Assembly: GCA_009809945.1 (NCBI GenBank)
Contig: WTPW01000316.1
Span: 36,118 to 100,117, forward strand
DNA: 64,000 bases
Origin: Gigaspora margarita
Taxonomy: Eukaryota; Glomeromycota; Glomeromycetes; Diversisporales; Gigasporaceae
Direction of reading: 5' to 3'
Shown: positions 11,301 through 23,086 of the stretch, in pieces
Position numbering within the stretch: position 1 is the first letter of the stretch
Layout: each line of letters begins with the position of its first letter
Program-made: the position numbers and the translations under genes
The notes under the pieces: model-generated
The model's database searches: none
The model's input: the letters and a program-made list of their open reading frames with translations, nothing else
What the model was told of the DNA's origin: nothing

Positions 11301-13407
11301 TGCCTATTTAGTGATTCTCAAACAAGCTAAGAGAAAATTTGTAAATTAATTCATAACCTTTCATTAATCGAAACGCATAGTTGTTATAGTTAGTCATTCT
11401 AGTCATTCGATAACTTTAATTTATTACTTTATATAAACATATAGTGTTTTTTTTTACTTCGCTATGGAAAAATTAACCTTGAGAACACGAAATAAATTAT
11501 AGAAACTAACAGTATTTTTCAAGTTTTCAAAACTAACGCATTAATTTATTATGTTTATTCTTTATATATAAAATTATTATAAATTCAAATTAAATTAAAT
11601 CCACTTTAATATATTACAAGTCAAAAAACGAATAAATTTATTTTATTTATTTAAAAAAAAAAATTTTTTTTTTTGATACAATAATTTTTTCTAAAATAAT
11701 AATATTAAAAATAAACAAAAGCAGGATATTTAGTTTCGGCCACTTGAGCTTACTCGTCCTGGTCACCATGTAGAGTCACATCCTTTGACCAGGTTCCTAC
11801 GTGTAGGATTAGTCGAATTAATCAAATTTGTCAAAATATAATAAGTAAAATCAAGCAAAAATAATATAAACAAGGACACAAAAAAAATGAAAAAAATCCA
11901 AAAAACTGAACCTAAAAGAAAAAAAAAAAAGAGAAGAAAAGGTTCTTCTAAAACCTTTTCAAACTCAACGTAGACCCAAAAAGCTGGTATCAAACCGTAA
12001 CCAACGTGCACCACTCAAAGCCTTAGTGGAATCAAAGTACTGGCTAAATGGGCTCACTCAAAGCAGGGATATAAAAAGAAAAAAAAAGGCTTCAAAAGAA
12101 CCCCCAAGTTTGTAAAGCCTTTCACCCTAAGGCCTTTAACGCTGGCATCAAACCGTAACCAACGTGCACTACTCAAAGCCTAAGCGGAATCAAAGCACTG
12201 GCTAAATGGACTCACTCAAAGCAGGCTAGGGGAAGAGAAAGGCTAAGAAAAAACAAGAAGATTAAGCATTTATATATATAGTTTAAAGTTACATGAGATC
12301 TGTTATGTTACACAATACAATGGATCGGATTTTGTGTAACCAAAACAAAGTGAAGAAAAAATTTTAATAACTTTATGATGTACTTCAGCGTCTAAGCAAA
12401 AGTTTTCTTCACTAAATTTTGCATATTCAGTACATAGACTCTCTTATCAGATCAAAGCTAACCTTAACTAAATTTACTTTTTTTGAATAAAAATTTTATA
12501 ATACCATATGGCATCACCCTGGTTAAAAATTAGTTACTAGTATCATTTGAATTAAACCTTTTATATATACTAAGTTTGCTATAAATTAATTAACAAAGCA
12601 ATTCCCATTTTTACTCATTTTAAAATCTAAAAGATATTATAAATGATAGGTCTGTCATTTTATATTTTTATATGTAGGTCAATGTAATATAATGCCTATT
12701 TAATAATTGTATCAATACTGTAGCATTTAACATTAATTTTATCATGCTATATATTTATATATACCAGCTTGGTGCTTCCAATATTTGCATCCAAAATATA
12801 CCAAAACTCAGGCGAACTTTGAAAAAAAAATTCTGAAAATTTCAGCAAAAAAAGATATAAATATGAATACTAATTGGATTAGTTCATGTTCATATTTGTC
12901 CAAGCCAAATAAAATTTTTATAGATATAGTCCAAATGCAAACACTAGCAGCTTCATAGAATTGCAATTATTATTTTCTTCATGCTATCCATTTCTTAAGA
13001 ACTAGGTAATTCCTTGCTACACCCTAGTATACAACTAGTCTTTACTAAAAACAAAAGGCATTTTAAAACTAATATAGTGCAAACAATCTAGTCCCAACCA
13101 ATAAAAGTTTTTAGTGACCAAATTTTTAAAATTATGTAATGCAGCCAAATTTGGTATTTTTACTATATACGGCCAAATTTGGTACTTCTATTTTATATGG
13201 CCAAATTTGGTACTTCTAATATATAGCCAAATTTGGTACTTCTATTATAATATCACAAAATTTTTTAAAGTGATATATAACAATTATAATTGGACTCATT
13301 GTTAATAATGTTTATAATTATTTGAGGGGTTATTAATCGATTACTAACACTAGTTGATAATAATCGATTATTGATATATATCAAATTTAATTGGTAATAA
13401 TTGTCAC

Positions 13408-13620
13408 AAATCATAATGAAATCAGATCATAATGAAATACAGGGGTTTGATTTAAAAATATAAGCCCTACTAAAATCCACCTATACTCTTTTCAAATAAC
13501 CCTAACCCTAAATCCTAACTTAACTATAAAAAAAACCTAACAAAAAAGGCCCAAAAAAATTTAAAAATCGGTCATAAAATAAGTTCAATTTCATTATAAT
13601 CTGATTTCATTATGATCTGC
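13408..13620. mobile_element. MITE with ATAATGAAATC ends
   Basis: Left end ATCATAATGAAATCAGATC and right end, inverted, CTGATTTCATTATGATCTG, about 210 bp apart. Between them is a short AACCCTAACCCTAA run that resembles a telomere repeat but has only two to three units. Non-coding. Confidence 0.6.
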
Positions 13621-13663
13621 CACAATAATTGATAATATAAAAATTTGATTAATATCAATAGTT

Positions 13664-14021
13664 TAAAAATTGACAAATTTTAGCTAAATTTTAAAGCTGT
13701 TTTTCTCGATAACTAACAATTAGAATTAGCTCAAATTTTTATTATGAATAATATCGATATCAGACTATAACATACTAAAATTTTAGCAAATTTGACTAGG
13801 TAGTTCTTGAGTAATTGCTTGAATACAACAGTCAATTTTTTTAAAAAAATCAACTATTGTATGCAAGCAATTACTCAAGAACTACCAGGTCAAATTTGCT
13901 GAAAATTTAGTATGTTATAGTCTAATATAGATATTATTTATAATAAAAATTTGAGTTAATTCTAATTGTTAGTTATCGAGAAAATCAGCTTTAAAATTTA
14001 GCTAAAATTTGCAAATTTTGA
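13664..14021. repeat. 358-bp palindrome
   Basis: Two arms of about 175 bp folding around TTTTTTTAAAAAAA near 13,850. Matching phrases are AATTTTAGCTAAATTTTAAAGC (left) against its inverse at about 13,988-14,010, and TTGAGTAATTGCTTG against CAAGCAATTACTCAA. Identity looks above 85%. It could fold as a long hairpin if transcribed. Confidence 0.8.
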
Positions 14022-14081
14022 TTATATATTATTATTTATTACTATCATTTATAATTGATAGTGGGGTTATATATTGATAAT

Positions 14082-14367
14082 TAGGGTTCCTCAAATTCAA
14101 ATCAAATCAAATATTGGGTCAATTTGAATTTGATAAAATCAAATTGACCCTGATTTGAATTTGATTTGATTCAAATATTTGGATTTTGAATTTGATTTGA
14201 ATTTGAATTTTTAATAGTAATTTTCAAATCAAATCAAATATTTGTCAAACCAAATCAAATTTAGCCAGATTTGAATTTGATCAAATCAAATATAGTCAAA
14301 TTTGATTTGAATTTGATCAAATATTTGATTCAAATATTTGAAGATCAAATTAAATTGCAGAACCCTA
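14082..14367. mobile_element. 286-bp hAT-like MITE (TAGGGTTCC family), copy 1
   Basis: Ends are TAGGGTTCCTCAAATTC and the inverse TTGCAGAACCCTA. The TSD is a perfect TTGATAAT (14,074-14,081 and 14,368-14,375). The whole interior is built from TCAAATTTGA / TTTGAATTTGATTTGA words, so both strands read alike. Copy 2 is at 30,673-30,956. Non-coding. Confidence 0.9.
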
Positions 14368-15889
14368 TTGATAATAATCAGGTGATAGCTTTCGATATAA
14401 ATCGGTCTGCAAATTTTAGTAATGTAGCCCTAGCCACATGAAACACAAAGATCAAATGACTTCACTAAATATCTAACAATAATGCGAAAGTCTTTTAGTT
14501 TAATAAGTACATGTCAAATTTTTATATATGGTAGCCAAATTAATACATACTATGAATAAACTAGTCAAATTTCTTATATTTAAGGTGGTCAAATTAATAG
14601 TATGAATAAACTGGCCAAATTTTTATATTTAAGACAGCCAAATTTTTTGGTTTAATAGTATATATGAAGTGGCCAAATTTCATGTTTACTTATAAAATTG
14701 TTCTAACTTCTAACCTCTATTATTTTTTTAAAAATAAATTTACAAAAATTTTAACAACGTGAAAGTGTTTAGCTTGTTTTGAATTAATATTTTAAAATAG
14801 TATTTTTTGGTTACTATTTTTTTGAAGAAGGATTAGCAATTTGAATTATCAATTTTATTGGTTAGGACTAGGTTGTCTGCACTGTACTTAAAAAAACAAA
14901 TCTATAAAGTCTGATAAATATATTAATAAATCATTAAACTTTATGTATTAAAGACTTCATAATATCAAAATCTAATCTGAAGTTTAAGAAAAATATAAAA
15001 TTAGAAATCAAAAATCACTAATTATAATCGATTTCTTTTTTTTTTGCAAAATTTACAGAATTTTGCAAATCGCAATAATTGACCAATCAATTAGTTGACC
15101 AATCGATTGGTTAATTAATCAATTAATCAATAAATCAATTGAATATTCTTGTATTCAAACTATCTTTAAAAAATTTATATTATTTTAATTGATTTAATAA
15201 TGATTTATTATTAATAAGTAGATTTTAAATTCTCTATCCAACTGTGTCAATTGAATTCCATTGTAGCACTATTTGGAATTCAATTTTGATAAAAATGTCT
15301 TTGATATGTATTTTAATTTTTAAAGTTAGAAAAATCAAATTGGTCAATTAGTTGACTAATTGATTAATCAGTTAGTCAACTAGTTGATTATTGCGGTTTA
15401 CAAAATTATGTGAAATTTGCTAACTTCTTTAATATAACTTCTGATAACGCAACTAATATTTATATAAAGACTTATATATGTATATATATATTTATATAGT
15501 ATACATATATATATTTTTTGTTTTAAAAAAAAACTTTTCTAATAATCAAACATTATATCCTGGAACATGTTTTGGATGCACAAAGTATCTTTTTTGTGCA
15601 ACTTCAACATCTAAAACTTATTGAAATTTCATGATTCTTTTAGTAATAAACAAATTATAATTATAGTGCTTTGCAAAAAGATGTGAACATGTGATTTTAG
15701 TGATGATAATTACCAAGATTCCAGATTGTCTGTTACTTTATATTTTCAATTGGTTACGTTTATATTTTTTTGAAATTGGTTTAATTCTTAAATCTAAAAT
15801 CTCTGATTCTCACATAAAAAAATGATTTGTAGTGTTTACCTTTTTGCAAAACACAATAATTTGCTAGAACCATGTAATAATTCTTATAA

Positions 15890-17518
15890 TATTGAATTTG
15901 GTACAACTCTTAAATTTCTTTTTATTCATAATGCAGTAGTAAATTTTATTTGTCTAAAAAAGAAACAATACTCAAATACTTTACAAAATGATAAATGCAC
16001 AAATTATATTCTTACAAAAGTTATATTACAAAATAATGAATTTACAATTTCTACAGCATTTCTGCAAAAATGTTCAGTCAAATATATTACAAAATGATGA
16101 ACATGCAATCTAAAAGTCAAAAAAAATTTAAGAATCAGAAATCATCAACTTTTTTTCTTTATGATCTGCAAAAATTAAATAATAAGTATCCTTCATGATT
16201 TCCAGTTTTTCTATCTTTCAACTCAAGTACATCAATTCCAATGGAAAGAAATATAATTATAGTGAACAAAAATATACAATATTTGTCTAAAAATGGCTTA
16301 TTTGTGTGTTGATATTTGCCAATTTTGGTATTAAAATTGTTATAGTAAACCTTATTTAAATTTGTTTCTAATTAGAGATTGGTTTTGTTAATCATTTTAT
16401 TATAATTAAATCAATCAATTAACTAGTTACAGTAATTTATAGTAAAACAGTTAATCAGATTTAATCTCATCATCATAAATTTTATATTCACCTGCTTTTC
16501 ATTAAGATATTTTCAATTTCTATATGCACGCCATAACATTTGTAGTTATTTCGGCTGATAACTTTTCAAGTAAGATTTTTTTTCATATGCAGATTTGGCT
16601 CAAAAGACCAGCATTTTGTGTAAATATTAGCATATTCTATGGGTATTTGAATAATTTTTTTTCTTTTATTTTGTTATTAATGAATTTGTAGAATCATTGA
16701 ATAAAGAAACACTACTTGTAAGCTCCTAAAGTAAGATACCTAGACTAGAAATGTCAGATTTTTATATCGATTAAATTATGTTTTAAATACCGCAAATCAG
16801 TAGATACAGGATTGCATGTTATGTCAAATATGAAAAATTTGATTGGATACACCAAAGTCAGCAATCAATGCCTTGTGATTATTTAAAAATATTCATAATT
16901 ACTAATTTAGGAATTTAATACTAAAATGACAATTAAAAATTCAAACACACTAAGTCTTGATAAATGATATTATTTGCATGCAAATGTTTTAATCCATTAG
17001 TAATTCATTTGCATGAAAATTTTATAAATATTTTCCTGCTGCTTTTTTTTTAAACATTTTCATAGAGTTCTACTATCAGCCAATTGCAATACCAACATAT
17101 AATATGACAGTAAATCTAAATTAAAAATTAATTTAAAAATAGCAATTTGTAAACTTTTAATTTTAAAAAACAGATTTTCATCACGCTCTTGAAATTTCAT
17201 GCTCAATATCATTGATTTATTGTATAGATTTTCTTTAACTTATTGAATATTAATATTAAGAATTTTAATATATAATGATATCATGTTACTTACGCTTAAT
17301 TTTAATAACAATTTGCAAATTATATTTAGACTTTTTAATGCATATTTTCTACCTTCAAAAAGTAGTTAATATTACTAAATTGTGAATAATCAAACATTCA
17401 TACTTTTTCAAGCAAGTTTCTAATTTTTCTGAACATTCTAGCACTAAAACTAAATGTTAAAATATTCTATATATATTTAGTTAGGCTTTTATTGAAAGAA
17501 ACTTTATATGATTTTTAT
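15890..17518. other. AT-rich block between R1 parts, no gene recognised
   Basis: Not shared with R1 units 1 or 2. Contains direct repeats of TTACAAAATGAT-like phrases around 15,975-16,100 and an open frame at 15,822-16,097 without family resemblance. A or T runs dominate. I see no TIR pair for the block as a whole. Confidence 0.4.
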
Positions 17519-17721
17519 TAGGTCTCCGCATAGGCCAGGGCTACCCACGGGTACCCTAAGGGTAGTACCACTAGGGCCGGGCTTGGGCATCAAATTAACC
17601 CTAGGGCAGGGTAGGGCTAAGAATCGCAGGCCCTTTATTATATGGGTAGGGCTTGGGTACCAGCCCATATACCCGTAGGGTAGCCCATTATACATGCACA
17701 TGACTATCCACCAATTAAAAC

Positions 17722-19506
17722 CAGGGACGGTGAATAATATTGATTTGTATCGATCATATATAAAATGATAATTTTAGGCCAAATCATGGGAAAATCAATA
17801 TTTTCGCAATTTTTAATGCAGTGTAACAATAGGCACTTAGGCAAAATTAAGGTATAATTCGGGCTGGACAATATAAATTTGCTAACTTGAAACGTTGATA
17901 AGCTTCGGTAAAATAGACAATCAACAAGTAGGGATAAGAATCGATTCTCTAATAATCAATTTAAGGGTAGGGGGTATGTAGATCATTTTTATATAGTTTT
18001 ATATGGTATTTTGAAATTTTCATATAAAACTGATATATGCTACTAATAAAACTTTTTTAAAATTACAACTTATTTTCATTAAAATTTTACAAAATATAAA
18101 TAAAACAATTTATCTATTATGGTAAAATTTTGAACTATTATTATATTTTAAAAAAATATAGTTGTATATATCACAAAGTTTTTCTGGGTGAGCCCAAATT
18201 TTTTGGAGTTCCACAAAGTTGCTAATTCTGATTGGTCAATTTACGCAAATTTATAAGTTAGTTTTATTACTAAATTTTAATACACAATCTTTAAAAATAT
18301 ATTTTTTATTGAGTTTTTAACCAATTTTAATAATTTTACTATTATTAGAATTAGAAAAACCTGCTCTACAAACTTGTCTTAAGTATTAAAATTAGTTTAC
18401 TTAATATAATTTTTCATAAAATTAATTATAAAAAAAATTTACTATTAAGATTATATATAATTTTAAAATAGTACCCCCTACCCTTAATCGTTAATCGAAT
18501 TAGAATCGATTCTCATTTTTGTATAATCGATTTAATCATTTCTAGAAACGATTACATATTTTTGAATCGATTCTTGAATTAGATTCGATTCTAGGCGTAT
18601 AATCATTTTAATTATAATAAACTTTCACTAATTTTCAAGTTATTTATTTATTTTAAAAACAGCTCTTTTATTTTTAAACTTTATAAATCATTTAGCTTAG
18701 CCTTTAGTTTGTACTCAGCCATCTTTATTTCGCAAGTTATTTACTTAATTATTTTTAAATATTCTCTAGTAAAGTAATTATTACAGCTATATGTTTGTTA
18801 AATATAAGGCGTATTGTTTTATTAAATTTTAAGCCTATAGTTTATAGCTAGCCATATTATAGTGGCTAAGTTTATTATTTTTAATTTTTAAGACCGTTTC
18901 TTAATTTTTACATGAATGAATAAATAATATTGCCCAAATAATTAAGCCTTAATTTTTACCGAATGAATAAATAATATTGCCCAAATAATTAAGCCTTAAT
19001 TTTTACACAAATGAATAAATAATATTGCCCAAAATGATTAAGCTTTTTATTATTGTTCAATTTATTTGTATAAAGTAAGTTTTTTTTTTGTTTCTAACTT
19101 TATCGGCATGGCTACTACAACTTCATCAACTTGAAAACCAACAAAGTACATTATCTGAGAATGATAGATTTAGTAATAATAATGGTATTTTTGCTAATGA
19201 TTATGATGGTGATAAAACTGATAGTAATAAGTGATAACAATATATATATAGGATTCGATTATCGATTATAAATCGATTATAACCGATTCGATCATCGATT
19301 AAAGTTTTTAGAATCGATTCTCATCCCTATCAACAAGCACGAAAGAAATTTTAGTTACTGATCACATTATATCACGTTATCTGTAACTGTTGTACAAATT
19401 TTGCATTCTAATTGGCCAATCATGGGTATATCGATATAAATCGATATTTTTGACCATACTGATCGATATTTTTGCAAAATCAAATCGATATTATTCACCG
19501 TCCCTG
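17722..19506. mobile_element. hAT-like element Q (CAGGGACGG ends)
   Basis: Ends CAGGGACGGTGAATAATAT and ATATTATTCACCGTCCCTG. The TSD ATTAAAAC is perfect (17,714-17,721 and 19,507-19,514). Subterminal words ATATCGATATAAATCGATA are clustered at both ends (17,735-17,760; 19,428-19,495). It contains a whole TAGGG element, 17,929-19,329; apart from that it is under 400 bp. The 80-bp MITE at 24,994-25,073 shares the CAGGGACG terminus. Confidence 0.92.
17929..19329. mobile_element. hAT-like element nested in Q (TAGGGATAAG ends, AATCGATT words)
   Basis: Ends TAGGGATAAGAATCGATTCT and AGAATCGATTCTCATCCCTA. TSD TCAACAAG perfect (17,921-17,928 and 19,330-19,337). AATCGATT / GAATCGATTC words are dense at the right end (19,250-19,320) and in the middle (18,485-18,605). 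A 63-bp phrase ending in GAATAAATAATATTGCCCAA is repeated three times at about 18,895-19,030. One minus-like frame near 19,180 has Asp/Asn runs only. No transposase recognised. Confidence 0.92.
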
Positions 19507-19548
19507 ATTAAAACTTATATTAATATTAAGCCCATGGGTACCCACGGG

Positions 19549-19829
19549 CAGTGTTGTATATGGGACAGTTGGGACATAAGCTGGGACATTTTGGGACATT
19601 TTGGGACAATTTTTTAAATTGAAATTACTTAAAATTTTATTAAGATAATCTAATTTAATTTTTTCAGAAATGTGTTCAGCGCCTAGAAAAATATATAATC
19701 ATGTATTTTTTAAAATTAATTTATTAATTATTAAGACTTGGGACATAGTTGGGACACTTGAAACGCTGGGACGTTGGGACGTTGGGATATGCCAAAAAAA
19801 GGCTGGGACAGCGAAAATATACAACACTG
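19549..19829. mobile_element. 281-bp MITE V1 (CAGTGTTGTA family)
   Basis: Ends CAGTGTTGTATATGGGACAG and the inverse, closing in ATATACAACACTG. TSD CCCACGGG perfect (19,541-19,548; 19,830-19,837). Subterminal words are TTGGGACATTTTGGGACA on one side and GACGTTGGGACGTTGGGA on the other. The central AATTACTTAAAATTTTATTA is shared with V2 and V3. Confidence 0.93.
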
Positions 19830-19888
19830 CCCACGGGTACCTGCGGGCTTTAAGGGCTAGGTAGGGTATCAATTTTGGGGCCCTAGGG

Positions 19889-20167
19889 CAGTGTTGTCAT
19901 GGGACAGCTTTGGACAATGACTTGGACAATTTTGAACAATTTTGGACAATTAAATAAAGTAAAATTACTTAAATTTTATTAAGATAACCTATTTTAATTT
20001 TAACTGGAATGTGTTCAGCATCTAAAAAAATATATAGTTATATATTTTTTAGATAGATTTATTAATTATTAAAGCCTGGACAAGCTTTGGACAATCTTGG
20101 ACGTTTGGACAATTTTGGACGTGGACAAGCCAAAAAAGGCTATAGACAGCCAAAACGTACAACACTG
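19889..20167. mobile_element. 279-bp MITE V2 (CAGTGTTGTA family)
   Basis: Ends CAGTGTTGTCATGGGACAGC and ACGTACAACACTG. TSD CCCTAGGG perfect (19,881-19,888; 20,168-20,175). In V2 the subterminal word is TTGGACAATTTTGGACAA instead of the TTGGGACA of V1, although the core is the same. It is inserted, like V1, in the GC-rich terminal repeats of element W. Confidence 0.93.
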
Positions 20168-20270
20168 CCCTAGGGTAAGGGTAAGGGCTTGGAGATTAAG
20201 CCCATTAATAAACGGGTAGGGCTAGGGTAGGGCTAGGGTATTACTACTACCCGGCCCATGCAGAGGCCTA

Positions 20271-20599
20271 ATTTTTATACTCCTATTATTATTATAAATT
20301 ATTTTTTATTTCGAATGATAAAATTAAATCAAAACTACTATATATCAGATATAGAAAACATAATATATAATACATAATTCTATCTGAAATATTCTGAAAA
20401 TAAAAGAAACACTTTAACACCGAATTAAGCAATATCTAAGTGTTGAGTAAAACCATGCAAGATTCGAGAAAAACTTTTAAGTTTATTATGAGTTAAATTC
20501 TTATTTAGTTATATCAAAAATTTTATAGAAAAATAGTATTTGAATATTCAGAATGATTAGATTTATCTTTGAAAGAAATATTTTTTGGAAGAAATAGAA
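20271..20599. other. AT-rich stretch, nothing recognised
   Basis: Begins with the right TSD of element W and runs to the resumption of R1 near 20,600. No ORF, repeat or TIR supported. Confidence 0.4.
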
Positions 20600-21394
20600 T
20601 ACTCTTAGCTTAAATTAAATTAAATCCACTTTAATATATTACAAGTTCAAACTGAATAAGTTTATTTTATTTATTTAAAAAAAAATTTTTTGTTTTTGAT
20701 ACAATAGTTATTTCTAAAATAATAACAATATTAAAAAATAAATGAAAGCAGGATATTTAGTTTTAGCCACTTGAGCTTACTTGTCCTGGTTACCATGTAG
20801 AGGCACATCCTTTGACCAGGTTCCTACGTGTAGAAATAATTGAATTAATCAAATTTGTCAAGTAAAAAAATCAAACAAAAATAAATATATAAATGAAAAA
20901 TATATAACTTTACTCCAAACATGGATGCAAAAAAAATGAAAAAATTCCATAAAGCTGAACCTAAAAGAAAAAAAAAAAGAAAAAAAGGTTCTTCTAAAAC
21001 CTTTTCAAACTCAATATAAACCCAAAAGGCTGGTATCAAACCGTAACCAACATGCACTACTCAAAGCCTTAGTGAAATCAAAGTACTAGCTAAATGGACT
21101 CACTCAAAGCAGGAATATGAAGAAAAAAAAAAAGGCTTCAAAAAAACCCTAAATTAGTAAAGCCTTTTGCTCTAAGGCCTTTTTAATGCTGGCATCAAAC
21201 TGTTGTTATTATATAAATAAAAGGTTTTTTTTTGCCAGAATTATCATGATGACCCCATGATGACCCCATGTATTAAACGTTTCCATTTTTATTAAATTAT
21301 ACATATTTATTTTTATTTTCTTATTTATTTTTTTATTCTATTCTATATTTATTTTTCTTTCTATTTCTATATTTATTATATCCTATAATTAACC

Positions 21395-22837
21395 AGGGCC
21401 CCAAAGAATACATATATAACTCAGATCCAGACTCAAAATTTTAATATAACTTTATATGCTTAATTTTATTAAAAGCTTTATACAAAATTATCATATAAGT
21501 TCAAATTTTATTATAAATTATACAATTTTAGATCTGAGTTTATATACCATATATATTCCTATTCCGAAAATAAACTACCCTTTTGTTTTAATCAAAAAAA
21601 TCTAAAACTTGTTTTATCCAAAAATAAGCTACCCCTGATCGATAATAGTTACTACATAGTAAAGTCCAAATTTTACTATGTAAATCGGTTATAATCACTT
21701 AAGTAAACTTGTTCGGAAGATCAAAATATATATGTTTTAAAATTTTCATACAAATTGGAGAACTTTTTATTATTTGAGTTTTAATTTTTACGTTCGTCGA
21801 AAAATTAAAATTTTTTTAAAAAATATATACACTGAACGTAAAAATTACAAGTTAAATAATAAAAAGTTCTCCGATTTGTATAAAAATTTCGGAGAATATG
21901 CATTGTTATATTATGCACATGTTTACTTAAGCACATATAATCGATTTACATAGTAAAATTTGGACTTTGTTATATAGCGATTATTTGCAATCGCTAATAA
22001 GCTTTTTGTACAGATATTTTAAAAAAAAATTCTCACGCATATAATCTTGTGTAGACAAGTTTTTTGTGGGAAAAAAAAACAAAAAAATAAAAAAATTAAA
22101 AAAAATAAAAAAAGCGATATGCATACCATATGTTTCCAAAATAAGCTACCTTTTTTGGACCTTGTTTGGATACAAAAAATCTGGGGGTAGATTTTTGGTC
22201 AATCGCAAATAGTCATTACATAGTAAAGTTCAAATTCTACTATGTAAATCAACTATTATCGCTTAAGTAAACTTATTCAGAAGATAAAAATACATATGTG
22301 CTGAAATTTTCATCAATATTGAATCACCTTTTATTATTAAACTTTTAATTTTTAAGTTCAACGAATATATTTTTGTAATAAAATTTTAATTTTACCATTG
22401 AACGTAAAAATTAAAAGACAAATAATAAAAAGTTCTCAGATTTTGATGAAATTTTTAGAGTATGCGTATTTTGATCTTCCAAACAAGTTTACTTAAGCGA
22501 TTTTAATCGATTTGGATAGTAAGCTTTTGACTTTACTATGTAGCGACTATTATCGATCATGAGGTAGCTTATTTTTGGATCAAAGGTGTTTTTACATTTT
22601 TGGATTTAAACAAGAGGGTAGCATGTAGTTTATTTTTGGAAACATACAGTATAGTATCGTTATACAAAATAAAAATCTAACTCATTATAAAAGATATCTT
22701 TGTTATACAAATAAACATCTAACTTTTCGAAAAATTACCTGTTGGTTATACAAATTTAAATATATAATATATTAAAAAATTATATAGTAAGTCTATACAA
22801 AACCGGATCCCAGTATTACATATATTCTTTGGGGTCC
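21395..22837. mobile_element. Element A, 1,443 bp, hAT-like (AGGRCCCC ends)
   Basis: Ends AGGGCCCCAAAGAATACA and the inverse, closing in TTCTTTGGGGTCCT. TSD AATTAACC perfect (21,387-21,394; 22,838-22,845). Inside lies a second inverted-repeat structure (about 21,563-22,645) bounded by AAAATAAACTACCC and GGGTAGCATGTAGTTTATTTT. It contains four alternately inverted copies of a phrase ending in CTACATAGTAAAGTC...TTAAGTAAACTTGTTCGGAAGATC-like words. No coding capacity. Element B (49,760-51,194) is a second, inverted copy. The 179-bp MITEs at 25,260 and 26,429 share the same terminus. Confidence 0.92.
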
Positions 22838-22873
22838 TAATTAACCCATAGCTATTGTTGTAAATCGATATCT

Positions 22874-23086
22874 TTATTTGATCCCCATCCTTTCTAAATA
22901 GCTAATTTTGTTACTATAACTAGATACTAGCACATTGTATACTGATTGAAAGAAAATCCCTTGCTCAACCCCAATATATATACGAAGACCTGGATGTGAT
23001 ACTAAATTGTACCATTCAGAATCTTTTAATTGTGCTTTATTGTTCTTTTCTTTAATATCTGATATGTGTGCTTCAGTCCTTAGCAA
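22874..23086 (-). CDS. Unrecognised protein fragment
   Basis: Open frame of 70 codons on the minus strand containing KAQLKDSEWYNLVSHPGLRI and GVEQGIFFQSVYNVL. Its composition (Trp, His, Gly, Pro, varied residues) is more protein-like than the poly-Phe/Lys/Ile random frames around it. That suggests a remnant of a real gene or of a transposon protein. I do not recognise the family. No splice signals or partner exons are clear nearby. Confidence 0.3.
   Translation of the reverse strand: MLRTEAHISDIKEKNNKAQLKDSEWYNLVSHPGLRIYIGVEQGIFFQSVYNVLVSSYSNKISYLERMGIK

Larger units (their letters stand above)
6357..12360. repeat. R1 tandem unit 2, split by a hAT-like element
   Basis: Repeats the unit 1 landmarks in order. 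After TAATACCGGGTG at 6,516 the unit is interrupted by the element at 6,517-8,786 and resumes with ACCGGGTGACATC. Without that insertion it is about 3.7 kb. It lacks the 260-bp MITE pair of unit 1. Its end (AACCAAAACAAAG near 12,340) runs directly into unit 3 with no junction repeat, which shows true head-to-tail repetition. Confidence 0.85.
13064..14891. mobile_element. TIR element with CCAAATTTGG subterminal arrays
   Basis: The ends match in inverted orientation over about 45 bp: the left has ACTAATATAGTGCAAACAAT then CTAGTCCCAACCAATAAAA; the right has TTATTGGTTAGGACTAGG then TTGTCTGCACTGTA. The left subterminal zone (13,140-13,260) contains four copies of GGCCAAATTTGGTACTTCTA. The right zone (14,510-14,680) contains the inverted-type words GTAGCCAAATT and GGCCAAATTT. 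Inside lie two smaller inverted-repeat elements and a palindrome (separate entries). No transposase is recognised. The exact TSD is obscured by A-runs. Confidence 0.75.
17519..20270. mobile_element. hAT-like element W with GGGTACCC-type ends, hosting four insertions
   Basis: TIRs are TAGGTCTCCGCATAGGCC (left) and GGCCCATGCAGAGGCCTA (right). The TSD is a perfect ATTTTTAT (17,511-17,518 and 20,271-20,278). Both ends carry GC-rich repeats (CTACCCACGGGTACC, GGGTAGGGCTAGGGTA) that stand out in this AT-rich region. Nested within are a CAGGGACGG element (17,722-19,506), which itself contains a TAGGG element, and two CAGTGTTG MITEs (19,549 and 19,889). With these removed, W is only about 400 bp and non-coding. 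Confidence 0.9.

Noticed and set aside
13490..13520. AACCCTAACCCTAAATCC, a possible telomere repeat
   Set aside because: Only two to three units, inside a MITE with inverted ends, so it is not a telomere.
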